Below, piece by piece: positions 1-8,832 of a DNA stretch of 64,000 bases. The translations under genes and the position numbers were made by a program. The stretch covers positions 1 to 64,000 of the forward strand of contig NZ_JAPZSY010000053.1 of assembly GCF_027532025.1 (NCBI RefSeq), written 5' to 3'. The number at the start of each line of letters is the position of its first letter. Position 1 is the stretch's first letter. The notes below the pieces were generated by a model, which saw nothing but the letters and a program-made list of their open reading frames with translations, was not told where the DNA came from and did not search any database. The stretch is from Inhella sp. (GTDB taxonomy: Bacteria; Pseudomonadota; Gammaproteobacteria; Burkholderiales; Burkholderiaceae_C).

Positions 1-326
1 GCGGCGCGCTGTTTGTTTGTTCAGCGCAGAAACGAGATTATTGCAGCGTTTTGATGCGACTGTCAACACCTTCGAAGAAATTTTTTGAAGTCGCCGGCCT
101 CTGCCGCCTCCCCCACCCTCTTTCTTCTGCAGGCCAGTCAAGCTCCTAGAGCCGAACCGTCTCGCCTCCGCTACCAGCGCCCCCGCCCTCTGGGCAAGTT
201 CGTCAGCAGCGAAGCCCGCCATCATAGAACAGTTTGGAGGAGTCTTGCAAGCGTCGATGAAAACTTGCAACGGGCGATGCGTGGGGCGGCGGGACAGGGA
301 CTCAGGCTTTCGCCATTGCCCCCTCG
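1..326. other. Gene-free left edge
   Basis: No convincing gene is seen here. Bases 1-90 hold a strong outward promoter (listed separately). Bases 91-326 contain only short overlapping frames without a ribosome binding site or recognisable protein, and lie immediately downstream of the ptsI stop. No clear terminator with a T-run is visible after ptsI. Confidence 0.6.
37..66 (-). promoter_or_regulatory. Strong sigma-70 promoter of rRNA/tRNA type, pointing out of the window
   Basis: On the minus strand a perfect -35 TTGACA (66-61) is followed after 18 bases by AATAAT (42-37). An A/T-rich tract (about 67-90, with AAAAAATTT) lies just upstream of the -35, where an UP element would sit. Downstream the transcript would begin near base 30 with CTCGTTTCTGCGC, which resembles the leader upstream of betaproteobacterial 16S rRNA genes. 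No gene of this transcript is inside the window, so the rRNA link is inference. Confidence 0.6.
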
Positions 327-2078
327 TCAAGCCAAACCCAGTTGCCTCGCCCGCTCTTGAGGCTGTTCGTGCGCCAGCACATCGGCGGCCATCTCTTGGA
401 GCTTGGCGGCATCGGCGCGGAGGATGCGTTGCTTGACCAGGGTGATCTGCGGCGGGTTCATGCTGAATGAACGCAAGCCCAGCCCGAGCAGGAGCGCCGT
501 GAAAGCCAGGTCGCCCGCCATCTCGCCGCAAACGCTGACGGCTTTGCCTGCCGATCGCGCCTGCCGAATGACGCTGGCAATGAGTTGAAGAACAGCGGGG
601 TGCCAGGGGTCGTACAGGTGAGCCACCGCCTCGTCGGCGCGGTCGATCGCCAGCGTGTACTGAATCAGGTCATTGGTGCCGATGGACACAAAGTCGACCC
701 AAGGCAGCACGCGATCGAGGATCAGCGCTGCGGCTGGGACCTCCACCATGATGCCCAGATCGACCCTGGGGCAGGGTTGATCGCTGTGCGTGGACCACTG
801 TGCGCGCACTCGGTCCAGCGTGCTGCGCACTTCCATCAACTCCGACTGGTGGGCCAGCATCGGAATGAGCAAGCGCACCGGCCCGTGCTGGGCAGCACGC
901 AGGATGGCGCGCAGTTGCTGGCGAAACATGACCGGCTCTGCCAAGCTCCAGCGGATGGCGCGCAGCCCGAGCGCTGGGTTGAGTTGGTGGTCGCTGCCAT
1001 GGCTGCGGTCGAGCGGCTTGTCGGCGCCGACGTCCACGGTCCGGATGGTCAAGGGGCGGCCTTGCAAGTTTTCCAGCGCCGCGCGGTACGCCAGGTACTG
1101 CTCGTCTTCCGTGGGCAGTTTCCCGCCGCGATTCATGAAGAGAAACTCGGTCCGGAAGAGGCCAACGCCTTCGGCACCGGCGGCGAGGGCGGCTTCGGCG
1201 TCGGCTGGCAATTCGATGTTGGCCAGCATCTCGACGGGGTGGCCATCCAAGGTGACCGCCGGCCGGTGGCGCCAAAGGCTGAGCCGCTCTTGTTCCAGTT
1301 CCGCCTGGCGTTGACGGAATCGGTACTCCGCCAGGACCACGGGCGAGGGGTCGACGATGGCGATGCCGGCGTCCCCGTCGATGATGACCCAATCGTCTTG
1401 GCGAATGAGTCGGCTGGCCTCCCGCGCTCCCACCACGGCCGGGATGTTCATGCTGCGCGCGACGATCGCCGTGTGCGAGGTGCGACCACCGACGTCGGTG
1501 ATGAAGCCTCGGAACACGCCTTGACGAAACCCGATCAGGTCGGCCGGCGCGATGTCGGAGGCCACCAGCAGCAGCGGATCGTCACCGCCGAAGTCGCGGG
1601 GCAAGGCGGCGGGAAGCGACTCGCCGCCGCCCTTCGCTTGCCGGCTCAGCACCGCCAGGATGCGCTCAACCACCTGCTCGAGATCGACCTTGCGCTCCCG
1701 CAGGTAGTCGTCTTCCATCTCGTCAAACTGACGCCCTAAGGCTTCCATCTGCGCCGAAAGCGCCCACTCGGCGTTGTAGCGGCGCTCGGTGATCCACTCC
1801 CGGGCGCCACCCACGAAGGCCTCGTCCCGCGCCATCATCAGGTGCACGTCCAGCAGCGCCGCCAGTTCCGGCGGCGCATCGGCGGGCAGTTCGTCTCGCA
1901 GGGCAACCAGTTCTTCGGCGACCTGGGCACAAGCGCCTTCGCAACGCGCCACCTCTTGCGCAACCCGATCGGGCTCCACGAAGTAGTGGGCCACATCGAC
2001 CCGTCCCGCCCCGACGAGGACCGCCCGGCCGATGGCGACGCCCTGTGAGACGGCGATGCCGAAGACCTGAAAGCTCAA
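327..2078 (-). CDS. ptsI: Phosphoenolpyruvate-protein phosphotransferase (PTS enzyme I)
   Basis: Enzyme I takes phosphate from PEP and passes it to HPr; it is cytoplasmic. The 583-residue protein has the usual family length. The N-terminal phosphohistidine domain has the GGRTSHTAI motif with His at about residue 202. The C-terminal PEP-binding barrel has the EGVGLFRTEF, SIGTNDL and VCGEMAGD motifs. I chose TTG at 2078 because it opens directly on the conserved start (SFQVFGIAVSQG) and leaves 40 bases after the ptsH stop. An in-frame ATG at 2159 would overlap ptsH and add unconserved sequence. It is the last gene of an EIIA-HPr-EI run with no sugar permease nearby, which suggests a regulatory PTS (inference). 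Confidence 0.96.
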   Translation of the reverse strand: MSFQVFGIAVSQGVAIGRAVLVGAGRVDVAHYFVEPDRVAQEVARCEGACAQVAEELVALRDELPADAPPELAALLDVHLMMARDEAFVGGAREWITERRYNAEWALSAQMEALGRQFDEMEDDYLRERKVDLEQVVERILAVLSRQAKGGGESLPAALPRDFGGDDPLLLVASDIAPADLIGFRQGVFRGFITDVGGRTSHTAIVARSMNIPAVVGAREASRLIRQDDWVIIDGDAGIAIVDPSPVVLAEYRFRQRQAELEQERLSLWRHRPAVTLDGHPVEMLANIELPADAEAALAAGAEGVGLFRTEFLFMNRGGKLPTEDEQYLAYRAALENLQGRPLTIRTVDVGADKPLDRSHGSDHQLNPALGLRAIRWSLAEPVMFRQQLRAILRAAQHGPVRLLIPMLAHQSELMEVRSTLDRVRAQWSTHSDQPCPRVDLGIMVEVPAAALILDRVLPWVDFVSIGTNDLIQYTLAIDRADEAVAHLYDPWHPAVLQLIASVIRQARSAGKAVSVCGEMAGDLAFTALLLGLGLRSFSMNPPQITLVKQRILRADAAKLQEMAADVLAHEQPQERARQLGLA

Positions 2079-2118
2079 GGTGCCGCCCCCGAGCCAGTGG
2101 GCTTGGAGGGTCGGGCGC

Positions 2119-2388
2119 TCACTCCCCTTCTCCAAAGCGGTCGTTGACCAACGCCGCAATCGCGTCCAGCGCGGCCGCTTCGTCGGGGCCGTCGGCTTCC
2201 AGTTCGACTTGGGTGCCCATGCCTGCGGCCAACATCATGACGCCCATGATGCTCTTGGCATTCACCCGGCGACCATTGCGGCTGAGGTGGATTTCGCTGG
2301 CGAATGAGCCCGCAAGCTTGGTGAGTTTGGCCGACGCGCGCGCATGCAGGCCGAGTCGGTTGGAGATGGTCAAAACAGACGTGAGCAT
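2119..2388 (-). CDS. ptsH: Phosphocarrier protein HPr
   Basis: HPr relays phosphate from enzyme I to EIIA proteins. It is 89 residues, the normal size. The active-site motif GLHARAS places His at residue 15. The motif NAKSIMGVM places a serine at position 46, the site used by HPr kinase in organisms that have one. It lies 9 bases after the EIIA gene and 40 bases before ptsI, so the three are probably one transcript. No HPr kinase is in the window. Confidence 0.97.
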   Translation of the reverse strand: MLTSVLTISNRLGLHARASAKLTKLAGSFASEIHLSRNGRRVNAKSIMGVMMLAAGMGTQVELEADGPDEAAALDAIAALVNDRFGEGE

Positions 2389-2397
2389 GGCGGGAGC

Positions 2398-2802
2398 TTA
2401 ATCCGTGGCGCCCAGGGGACGGATGCCTGAAAACGCGCCCTCTCTGGCCTTGTCGGCCATGGCCGACAAGCCTTGTCGTCGGTAGGCCAGAGCACGCCAA
2501 ACCATGGGCACGTTCACGCCCTGCAGCACCAAGGCCCCGGCATCGCCCGCCAGTGCGCGGACGCAGGCATTGCTCGGGGTGGCTCCAGCAACGTCGACCA
2601 GCACCAAGGTATCCACCCCGGCATCGCGGTGCGCTTGGCGCAACCGACCGAGTGCTTCGGTGGCCTCGTCCAATCCGGCCGCAGCCGGGACATCCAGGGC
2701 CTGCACCTCGTCCGCCGCATCGGCAAAGACGTGCTGAGCCACCTGCTTCAGGGCCGACGCCAGTGGTGCATGAGCGACGATCAGGAGACGCACTGGCTTC
2801 AT
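2398..2802 (-). CDS. PTS EIIA component, mannose/fructose (ManX) family
   Basis: A 134-residue single-domain EIIA of the mannose family that would accept phosphate from HPr on a histidine near the N-terminus (His11 in LLIVAHAPLA). The VLVDVAGATPSN segment and the GVNVPMVWRAL segment match the usual alpha/beta core. Its ATG overlaps the stop of the preceding lipoprotein gene (ATGA at 2802-2799). No EIIB, EIIC or EIID gene follows, so it more likely serves in regulation than in sugar uptake (inference from context and from similar loci in other betaproteobacteria). Confidence 0.9.
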   Translation of the reverse strand: MKPVRLLIVAHAPLASALKQVAQHVFADAADEVQALDVPAAAGLDEATEALGRLRQAHRDAGVDTLVLVDVAGATPSNACVRALAGDAGALVLQGVNVPMVWRALAYRRQGLSAMADKAREGAFSGIRPLGATD

Positions 2803-3326
2803 GGCAGTCGCTGGACCTGGTCGAAAAATGCGGCAGCGCGGCCCTGCGGTTCTGGGAGTGCCGCGCCCTCCACCACGGTGGCCTGGTAAACGGTCAAGCC
2901 CCAAGCCCACGCCATGAGCTGCACGCGACGCTGGCCGTCACCCCCCGACCAGCGACCACTGCCGGGCCACGCCAAAGCAGCGGCGGGCACGGCACCGGGC
3001 AGCGACTTGGCTTGCCCTGACCACCGCTGTGGGATGGCGGCCAAGCCGTCGCGCGCCGCCTCCGGCGTGTCGAAGACTTGCCAGGCCAAGGCGTAGAGGC
3101 GGCCTTCGGACTCGCACTGGGCGAGCAAGCCCGCCCGGCCCGGCGGGGCGCGCTGCTGCTCGGGTTTGCAAGGGAAGCGAGCCAGCACATTCGCCTCGGG
3201 CCAACGGAGCTCGCGCCAATCGTCAGGCGGCCGGCAGGCGGACAGGATGACGACACCGAACCCGGCGAGCCCAATTGTGAGCAATCGAAACAAGGACGGC
3301 GGCGCGCTCATAGACAGACGATTCAA
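2799..3326 (-). CDS. Putative lipoprotein of unknown function
   Basis: The 175-residue product has a basic N-terminus, a hydrophobic segment (about residues 13-29) and a lipobox-like VILSAC, so it should be lipidated at Cys31. The rest is a small secreted domain with conserved-looking tryptophans and two further cysteines; I do not recognise a family. The start at TTG 3326 has an AGGAG nine bases upstream; ATG 3311 is an alternative without such a site. It heads the PTS run and overlaps the EIIA start, so it is co-transcribed. Its 5' end faces the gene at 3399 across 72 bases that must hold both promoters. Confidence 0.75.
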   Translation of the reverse strand: MNRLSMSAPPSLFRLLTIGLAGFGVVILSACRPPDDWRELRWPEANVLARFPCKPEQQRAPPGRAGLLAQCESEGRLYALAWQVFDTPEAARDGLAAIPQRWSGQAKSLPGAVPAAALAWPGSGRWSGGDGQRRVQLMAWAWGLTVYQATVVEGAALPEPQGRAAAFFDQVQRLP

Positions 3327-3398
3327 ACCCCTTGCTCCTGGGGTGGACGGAAGACTGCGGAAGCATCACACTCTCTGGCCTTCTTTTGTGGCCCCATC

Positions 3399-4541
3399 GT
3401 GACACTGCCTGCCCGCAAGCCCACTTTCGATCCGCCGGATGCGCCTGACGGCGCGTTGAGCACGGAATTGGCCTTGCTGCTGACGCAACTGTCGCACGAA
3501 GCAGCCCAGCCCCTGACCGAAGCCCTGGACCGCATGCAGTCGCTGCTGCGCACGGTGGATGCCGGCAGCGCTGCCCGTCTGAGCATGATTCGCGAACCCA
3601 TGCGCCGGGCGCGAGATGCTGTGCTGCTGGCCAGTCAGATCGGCCGCTTGGCCAGTGGGCGGGTCCGCCCAGCACGCGACCCCGTGGCCCTGCACGCCTC
3701 GGTGCACCAAGTAGCGGAGCAACGCCGGCGGGAGGCCATGGCGCGGGGCCTGCAGATCCGCACCCAGTTGCTGGCCGCCGAAGCGGAGGCCGATCAAGCC
3801 CTGGTGAACAGCCTGCTGCACGCTCTGTTGGATTGGGCGCTGTGGCACACCCGCAGTTCCATCGAGTTGTCCTTGGTCTTGACGCCTTGGCCGGTCCGAT
3901 CGCGACTGGAGTGTCGGTTTGCCTTCCGTGACCTCGATCAGTTCGACGCCCCAGTTCAACTGCCCAAGCTCGACGACCTGCGGTGGCGGCTGGTGCAGCA
4001 GCTGTGCGAAGTCTTGGGCTTGGAATGCCAGCGCCTGGACGAGGGCGGGGTGTCGGTCACGCGGATCGACTTCCCGGTGCCGCAGCTCAAGGAATGGGTG
4101 GCTCAAATCGACTTGAGCCGCACCGACATCGATCCGGGCCTGAACACCCAGCCCTTTGCCGGCATGCATGCCTTGTTGTTGAGCGCCGATCCTGGCTTGG
4201 TGGGCGAAATCTTGCCCATCCTGGAGCGGTTGGGATGGACGGTGGACACGGTGGCGTCGGTGGACGAAGCCTTCCAACTGTGCCTAGACGGCCTGCCGCA
4301 AGCGGTGGTGACCGATGCCGTGTTGCGCGGTCCGGATCTCGACCAGTGGTGCACCCATGTGATGGCCGAGGCGCCCTCGCTGTGCTTTGTCGAGGTGGTG
4401 TCGGCAGACTCGGCTGCGCTGCCCTTTGCACGCACGCGCGGCCTGCAGCGGTGCCAGCGTGAGCGCTTGAGCCAAGACCTCCCCGTGTTGCTGCGTGCGG
4501 CCTTGGAGCCGGGCGAACAAGCCCTGACCTTGCGGCTGTGA
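3399..4541 (+). CDS. Degenerate histidine kinase-like / receiver-like protein
   Basis: No transmembrane segment is visible in this 380-residue protein. Residues about 20-50 read like a kinase dimerisation helix with an H-box (QLSHEAAQPLTEALDRM). The middle part occupies the place of an ATPase domain but lacks a clear N-box and G-boxes (LVNSLLHALLDWALWHT is only reminiscent). Residues about 255-375 look like a receiver domain with a possible acceptor Asp in VVTDAVLRG, but the acidic pair expected near its start is absent. I infer a regulatory protein that has lost kinase chemistry. The start is a GTG at 3399; no strong ribosome binding site is visible. Confidence 0.6.
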   Translation: MTLPARKPTFDPPDAPDGALSTELALLLTQLSHEAAQPLTEALDRMQSLLRTVDAGSAARLSMIREPMRRARDAVLLASQIGRLASGRVRPARDPVALHASVHQVAEQRRREAMARGLQIRTQLLAAEAEADQALVNSLLHALLDWALWHTRSSIELSLVLTPWPVRSRLECRFAFRDLDQFDAPVQLPKLDDLRWRLVQQLCEVLGLECQRLDEGGVSVTRIDFPVPQLKEWVAQIDLSRTDIDPGLNTQPFAGMHALLLSADPGLVGEILPILERLGWTVDTVASVDEAFQLCLDGLPQAVVTDAVLRGPDLDQWCTHVMAEAPSLCFVEVVSADSAALPFARTRGLQRCQRERLSQDLPVLLRAALEPGEQALTLRL

Positions 4542-4557
4542 AGCCCGGCTCGGCACA

Positions 4558-5070
4558 ATGCCGGCCATGACTCCCATGCAACGTCGAGCGGCTTTGGCCG
4601 CGTTGGGCCTCGGGGCCGCAGGCTTTGGCGCTTGGTGGTGGCAGGCGCAGGCGCTGCCGCTGGCCCCCGCAGTGCGGTTCACCCTGCTGGACGGCAGCAC
4701 CCACGACAGCGTTGCAGCATGGCGCAACAAGGTGGTGCTGGTGAATTTTTGGGCCACCAGCTGCGCCACGTGTGTGAAAGAGATGCCGGACATCGTCTCC
4801 ACGCACCGGCGCTTTGCGGGCCGGTCGTTCGACACGTTGGCGGTGGCCATGCAGTACGACCCGCCGGACTACGTGGTCCAGTTCGCGCAAACCCGCCAGC
4901 TGCCTTTTGGGGTGGCCATCGACAACACGGGCGCGATCGCGAACGCGTTTGGGCCGGTGCGCATGACGCCCACCACCATCCTGATCGACCGCCGAGGGCA
5001 AATCGTCAAGCGCATCCTGGGCGAACCCCAGTTCGCCCAGTTGCACGAGCTGATCGAGTCCCTGCTGTAA
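4558..5070 (+). CDS. TlpA-like thioredoxin-fold protein
   Basis: A 170-residue membrane-anchored or exported thiol-disulfide protein. Residues 8-30 form an N-terminal hydrophobic segment after a twin arginine (QRRAALAAL). The thioredoxin domain follows, with the redox motif in NFWATSCATCVKEMP (CATC) and the cis-proline segment RMTPTTILIDRRG. Proteins of this type reduce periplasmic thiols, often for cytochrome c assembly, but no cytochrome gene is nearby. ATGs at 4558, 4567 and 4576 are all possible starts and none has a clear ribosome binding site. It follows the kinase-like gene by 16 bases and converges on lipA. Confidence 0.85.
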   Translation: MPAMTPMQRRAALAALGLGAAGFGAWWWQAQALPLAPAVRFTLLDGSTHDSVAAWRNKVVLVNFWATSCATCVKEMPDIVSTHRRFAGRSFDTLAVAMQYDPPDYVVQFAQTRQLPFGVAIDNTGAIANAFGPVRMTPTTILIDRRGQIVKRILGEPQFAQLHELIESLL

Positions 5071-5082
5071 GCCCTTTGGGGG

Positions 5083-6039
5083 TCAGACTGCCCCAGCCTG
5101 CTCGGCTTGGCGGTCGGCGTGGTAGCTGGATCGCACCAAGGCGCCCACGGCGGCGTGGCTGAAGCCCATGGCAGCGGCTTCGCGCTCGAACATCTTGAAC
5201 GTGTCGGGATGGACGTAACGGCGCACCGGCAGGTGGTGCCCGCTGGGGGCAAGGTACTGGCCGATGGTCAGCATGTCCACACCGTGCTCGCGCAGATCTC
5301 GCATCACCGCCAAGATTTCCTCGTCCGTTTCACCCAAGCCGACCATCAAGCCGCTCTTGGTGGGCACGCCGGGCACAGCGGCTTTGAACTTCTTGAGCAA
5401 ATTCAGGCTGAAGGCGTAGTCGGAGCCGGGCCGGGCTTCTTTGTAGAGGCGCGGCACCGTCTCGAGGTTGTGGTTCATCACGTCGGGCGGGGCCGCCTTC
5501 AAGATGTCCAGCGCGCGGTCGTCGCGCCCCCGGAAGTCAGGCACCAGCACCTCGATCTTGGTCTGGGGCGAAGCCACCCGGGTTTCGCGGATGCAGTCCA
5601 CGAAGTGCTGCGCGCCGCCATCCTTCAGGTCGTCGCGGTCAACGCTGGTGATGACGACGTAGTTGAGCTTCAGCGCCCCAATGGTCTTGGCCAGATTCTT
5701 CGGCTCCTCGGGGTCCAAGGGGTCAGGGCGACCGTGGCCAACATCGCAAAAAGGGCAACGGCGGGTGCACTTGTCGCCCATGATCATGAAGGTGGCCGTG
5801 CCGCCCCCGAAGCATTCGCCGATGTTGGGGCAACTGGCCTCTTCGCAGACGGTGTGCAGCTTGTGCTCGCGCAGGATCTGCTTGATTTCGTAAAAGCGGG
5901 TGTTGGGCGAGCCCGCTTTCACACGGATCCATTCGGGCTTTTTCAGCACCTCGGCCGGCGCGACCTTGATGGGGATGCGTTTGGTCTTGGCATCGCCCTT
6001 TTGCTTCTGGGTGGGGTCGTAAACCGGGGGGGTGCTCAT
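5083..6039 (-). CDS. lipA: Lipoyl synthase
   Basis: LipA is a radical SAM enzyme that inserts two sulfurs into protein-bound octanoyl chains to make lipoate. The 318-residue protein carries both cluster motifs: the auxiliary one [12 protein letters not shown] near residues 65-76 and the radical SAM one CTRRCPFC near residues 91-98. The C-terminal conserved RSSYHAD is also present and provides the serine ligand of the auxiliary cluster in this family. It lies 21 bases downstream of lipB in the order ybeD, lipB, lipA, the last genes of a long minus-strand run. Confidence 0.98.
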   Translation of the reverse strand: MSTPPVYDPTQKQKGDAKTKRIPIKVAPAEVLKKPEWIRVKAGSPNTRFYEIKQILREHKLHTVCEEASCPNIGECFGGGTATFMIMGDKCTRRCPFCDVGHGRPDPLDPEEPKNLAKTIGALKLNYVVITSVDRDDLKDGGAQHFVDCIRETRVASPQTKIEVLVPDFRGRDDRALDILKAAPPDVMNHNLETVPRLYKEARPGSDYAFSLNLLKKFKAAVPGVPTKSGLMVGLGETDEEILAVMRDLREHGVDMLTIGQYLAPSGHHLPVRRYVHPDTFKMFEREAAAMGFSHAAVGALVRSSYHADRQAEQAGAV

Positions 6040-6060
6040 GGTGTCGGGGTTCTCGGGGGC

Positions 6061-6726
6061 TCAGCTCAGTTGGGCCTGCAGGCGCTCGCTCAGCACGGCG
6101 CGCACGGCGACCAAGTCGCCGGGGCCGCCCAGTGTAGTGAGGTCGACCGTTCGCAATCCGGGATAACCACAGGGGTTGATGCGGGAGAAGGGCTCCAAGT
6201 CCATGGCCACGTTCAGGGCCAAGCCGTGGTAACTGCAGTGCCGGCTGACTTTGATGCCCAAGGCGGCCACCTTGCCCAGGCCCTCGAAGGGGTCGGTCGC
6301 GGGCCCTTGCAAACGCTCGTTCGCCCCCGGCGCGCTCAAGCGCACGTAGATGCCGGGAGCACCACTGACGCGGTGTCCGACGATGCCGAAGGTCGCCAAG
6401 GTCTGAATAAGCGCCGTCTCCAGGCGGAACACGTACTCCTTGACGTAGATGCCAAGGCGCTGAAGGTTCACCAGGGGGTAGGCCACGATCTGGCCGGGGC
6501 CGTGGTACGTGACTTGGCCCCCACGGTTGCTCTGCACGATGGGAATGTCACCGGCCCCCAGCACGTGCTCGGCGCGTCCGGCTTGCCCCTGGGTGAACAC
6601 CGGGGGGTGCTCGCACAGCCAAAGCTCATCGGGCGTATCGGCCGTCCGCTCGCCGGTGAAGGCCTGCATGGCGGCGGCCGTGGAGGCGTAGTCCACCCGG
6701 CCGAGTTCGCGCACTTGCCATGGCAT
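6061..6726 (-). CDS. lipB: Octanoyl-[ACP]:protein N-octanoyltransferase
   Basis: LipB moves octanoate from acyl carrier protein to lipoyl domains, the step before LipA. The 221-residue protein contains the signature [12 protein letters not shown], the lysine segment [12 protein letters not shown] and the cysteine segment NPCGYPGL; Cys and Lys are the catalytic pair of the family. It starts 12 bases after ybeD. Confidence 0.97.
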   Translation of the reverse strand: MPWQVRELGRVDYASTAAAMQAFTGERTADTPDELWLCEHPPVFTQGQAGRAEHVLGAGDIPIVQSNRGGQVTYHGPGQIVAYPLVNLQRLGIYVKEYVFRLETALIQTLATFGIVGHRVSGAPGIYVRLSAPGANERLQGPATDPFEGLGKVAALGIKVSRHCSYHGLALNVAMDLEPFSRINPCGYPGLRTVDLTTLGGPGDLVAVRAVLSERLQAQLS

Positions 6727-6738
6727 GCGCTTGGGCGC

Positions 6739-7005
6739 TCAGAGCACGACCTTGACCATGGGGTGCGTGGTCAGGGTGCGGTAGAGCTCGTCCAGTTGTT
6801 CGCGGCTGGTGGCGGTGACGGTGATGGTCAGACCCAGGTAGTTGCCCGCTTTGCTGGGGCGCTGCTCGATGGTGAGGGGGTCGAATTCGGGGTCGAAGCG
6901 CTGCGCCACGAAGGCGATGGCCTCGACGAAGCCTTCCACGTGCGCGCCCATCACCTTGATGGGAAATCGCGAGGGGTACTCGATCAGGCTGTCGTCGGCG
7001 GGCAT
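6739..7005 (-). CDS. ybeD: YbeD/DUF493 family protein
   Basis: A small 88-residue protein with the DUF493 pattern: IEYPSRFPIKVMG at the start and a C-terminal LYRTLTTHPMVKVVL. The fold is ACT/ferredoxin-like and a regulatory role linked to lipoate metabolism is often assumed because the gene sits beside lipB, as here; the function is not established. It lies 16 bases downstream of the carboxypeptidase gene, the same order as dacA-ybeD-lipB-lipA in enterobacteria. Confidence 0.93.
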   Translation of the reverse strand: MPADDSLIEYPSRFPIKVMGAHVEGFVEAIAFVAQRFDPEFDPLTIEQRPSKAGNYLGLTITVTATSREQLDELYRTLTTHPMVKVVL

Positions 7006-7021
7006 TGCGTGCTCCGGGTCG

Positions 7022-8194
7022 TCACTGAATCCACAGGCGCAAGCCGTCCCACAGGCGGCCGAACACGCCGGCCTCGGGGACCTCGGCCTGCACGACCAGG
7101 GGCACTTCGGTCAGCGGCGCGCCGCTGGCACTGCGCACCTTGAGGGTGCCCACCCGTTGCCCTTTGGCCAAGGGGGCCACGAGAGGGTTGGTGCGCTCGA
7201 CTTGGCTCTGCAACTGGCCGCCCTCGCCGCGGGGCACCGTGACGAACAGGGCCCGACCCGCGCCGAGTTGCGCGGTCTTGGCCTTGCCCTTCCAGACGGG
7301 CACCTCGACGACCGATTGACCGTCGGCGTACAGGCGCACGCCGTCCCAGGCCGAAAAGCCCCAGTTCAGCAGCTTTTGGCTCTCGTTGGCGCGCGCCACC
7401 TTGCTGGCGGTGCCCAACACCACGCTCAGCAAGCGGCGATTGCCGTTGGGGAAGCTGCGTTGGGCGCTGCTGACCAGGCAGTAACCCGCCGCCTCGGTGT
7501 AGCCCGTCTTCATGCCATCCACGCTGGCGTCGCGGGCGAGCAGCATGTTGCGGTTCTCTTGGCGGATCTTGTTGTAGGTGAAGTCGCGCTCCTTGTAGAA
7601 CGCGTAGAAGGCGGGGTGGTCTTGCAGCACGCGGGTGGCGATGACGGCCAAGTCGCGGGCGCTGCTGTAGTGGCCGGGCTCGCTCATGCCGGTGGGGTTC
7701 TTGAACTGGGTGTTCTTCAGGCCCCAGGCTTGCACCTGGCGGTTCATCTGGTCAACAAACTGCTCTACCGAGCCCGAGACGCCCTCGGCCAGCGCGACCG
7801 AGGCGTCGTTGCCCGACTGGATGATCATGCCGCGCAGCAACTCTTCCACCTTGGGCGTCATGGTGGTGTCGATGAACATGACCGAAGCCCCACCTTTGCG
7901 CTCGTCCCAAGCGCGCTGGCTCACGGGCAGGGCCTGCTCCAGCGACAAGCGCTTGTCCTTGAGTGCGTTGAACACCACGTAGGCGGTCATCAGCTTGGTG
8001 AGCGAGGCGGGGTCGACACGGGCGTCGGCATCGCGTTCGGCCAGCACCTGCTGGCTGGTGACATCCAGCAAAAGGTACTGCCGGGCTGCGATCTCCGGGG
8101 GCTGAGGAACCTGGGCGCGGGCCACCGGTGCGACCAGCGTCAGGGCAGCCAAGAGAGGCAGGGCAAGGGTGCGAAACAAAGCAACAGCGGTCAT
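7022..8194 (-). CDS. dacA: D-alanyl-D-alanine carboxypeptidase (penicillin-binding protein 5/6 family)
   Basis: A periplasmic DD-carboxypeptidase that trims the terminal D-Ala of peptidoglycan stem peptides. The 390-residue protein has a signal peptide (about residues 1-28, ending ARA) and all three serine-peptidase motifs: SLTK (Ser64, Lys67), SGN (127-129) and KTG (229-231). The C-terminal PBP5-type beta domain and a final amphipathic segment (GRLWDGLRLWIQ) probably anchor it to the inner membrane. ATG at 8194 overlaps the stop of the hydrolase gene (ATGA). Confidence 0.95.
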   Translation of the reverse strand: MTAVALFRTLALPLLAALTLVAPVARAQVPQPPEIAARQYLLLDVTSQQVLAERDADARVDPASLTKLMTAYVVFNALKDKRLSLEQALPVSQRAWDERKGGASVMFIDTTMTPKVEELLRGMIIQSGNDASVALAEGVSGSVEQFVDQMNRQVQAWGLKNTQFKNPTGMSEPGHYSSARDLAVIATRVLQDHPAFYAFYKERDFTYNKIRQENRNMLLARDASVDGMKTGYTEAAGYCLVSSAQRSFPNGNRRLLSVVLGTASKVARANESQKLLNWGFSAWDGVRLYADGQSVVEVPVWKGKAKTAQLGAGRALFVTVPRGEGGQLQSQVERTNPLVAPLAKGQRVGTLKVRSASGAPLTEVPLVVQAEVPEAGVFGRLWDGLRLWIQ

Positions 8195-8832
8195 GCGGGA
8201 TGGGCAGCAAGAAACGCCGGGCCCCAAGCCCGGACGAGGAGGTTTTTGATCAGGCCGAGTTGGCCGTGGAAGAAGTGGCCCGCACCCGGAACCACGGTGA
8301 CAGGCAGCCCCTGAGGCCGCGCCCAATCGAGCACGGCACCGAGCGGCACCACGTCGTCGTTCTCGCCGTGCACCACGAGGGTGTCAGCCGGCACGGTCGT
8401 GGCGGGAAAGCGACTTGCCGCCAAGCCGACCAAGGCCAGGTGGTCAACGGGGCGATCGGCCTGGGCTTCGTGCTCAGCCACTCGGGTGGCCACGAAACCG
8501 CCGAACGAGAAACCGGCCAGCGCCATCGGCAAACCAGGCTCACGCACGGCGTGCAGCACGGCCAAGGCGTCGGCGATTTCGCCCGGGCCGCCATCGAAGG
8601 TCCCAGCCGACGCACCCACGCCGCGGAAGTTGAAACGCACGGCGCGCAGGCCCAGCGACACGCTCGCTCGGCCCAAGGTCTGCACGACCTTGTTGTCCAT
8701 GGTGCCGCCGTGCGTGGGCAGCGGGTGGCAGACGAGCACCACCCCACGAGGCGGTCCTGCAGGTTCGTCGACGGCTACCTCCAGCGGGCCGGCAGGGCCC
8801 GCCAGCGTCCAACGGCGGGTGTGGGCGTTCAC
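8191..8832 (-). CDS. Alpha/beta hydrolase
   Basis: A 213-residue serine hydrolase of the dienelactone-hydrolase-like type. An oxyanion-region motif CHPLPTHGGTMDNKV precedes the nucleophile elbow GFSFGG. The acid is likely in HGENDDVVP and the histidine in PGAGHFFHG. The substrate is unknown. The start is GTG 8832, which overlaps the ferredoxin stop (GTGA); its own stop overlaps the carboxypeptidase start, so translation of the three is coupled. Confidence 0.88.
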   Translation of the reverse strand: MNAHTRRWTLAGPAGPLEVAVDEPAGPPRGVVLVCHPLPTHGGTMDNKVVQTLGRASVSLGLRAVRFNFRGVGASAGTFDGGPGEIADALAVLHAVREPGLPMALAGFSFGGFVATRVAEHEAQADRPVDHLALVGLAASRFPATTVPADTLVVHGENDDVVPLGAVLDWARPQGLPVTVVPGAGHFFHGQLGLIKNLLVRAWGPAFLAAHPA

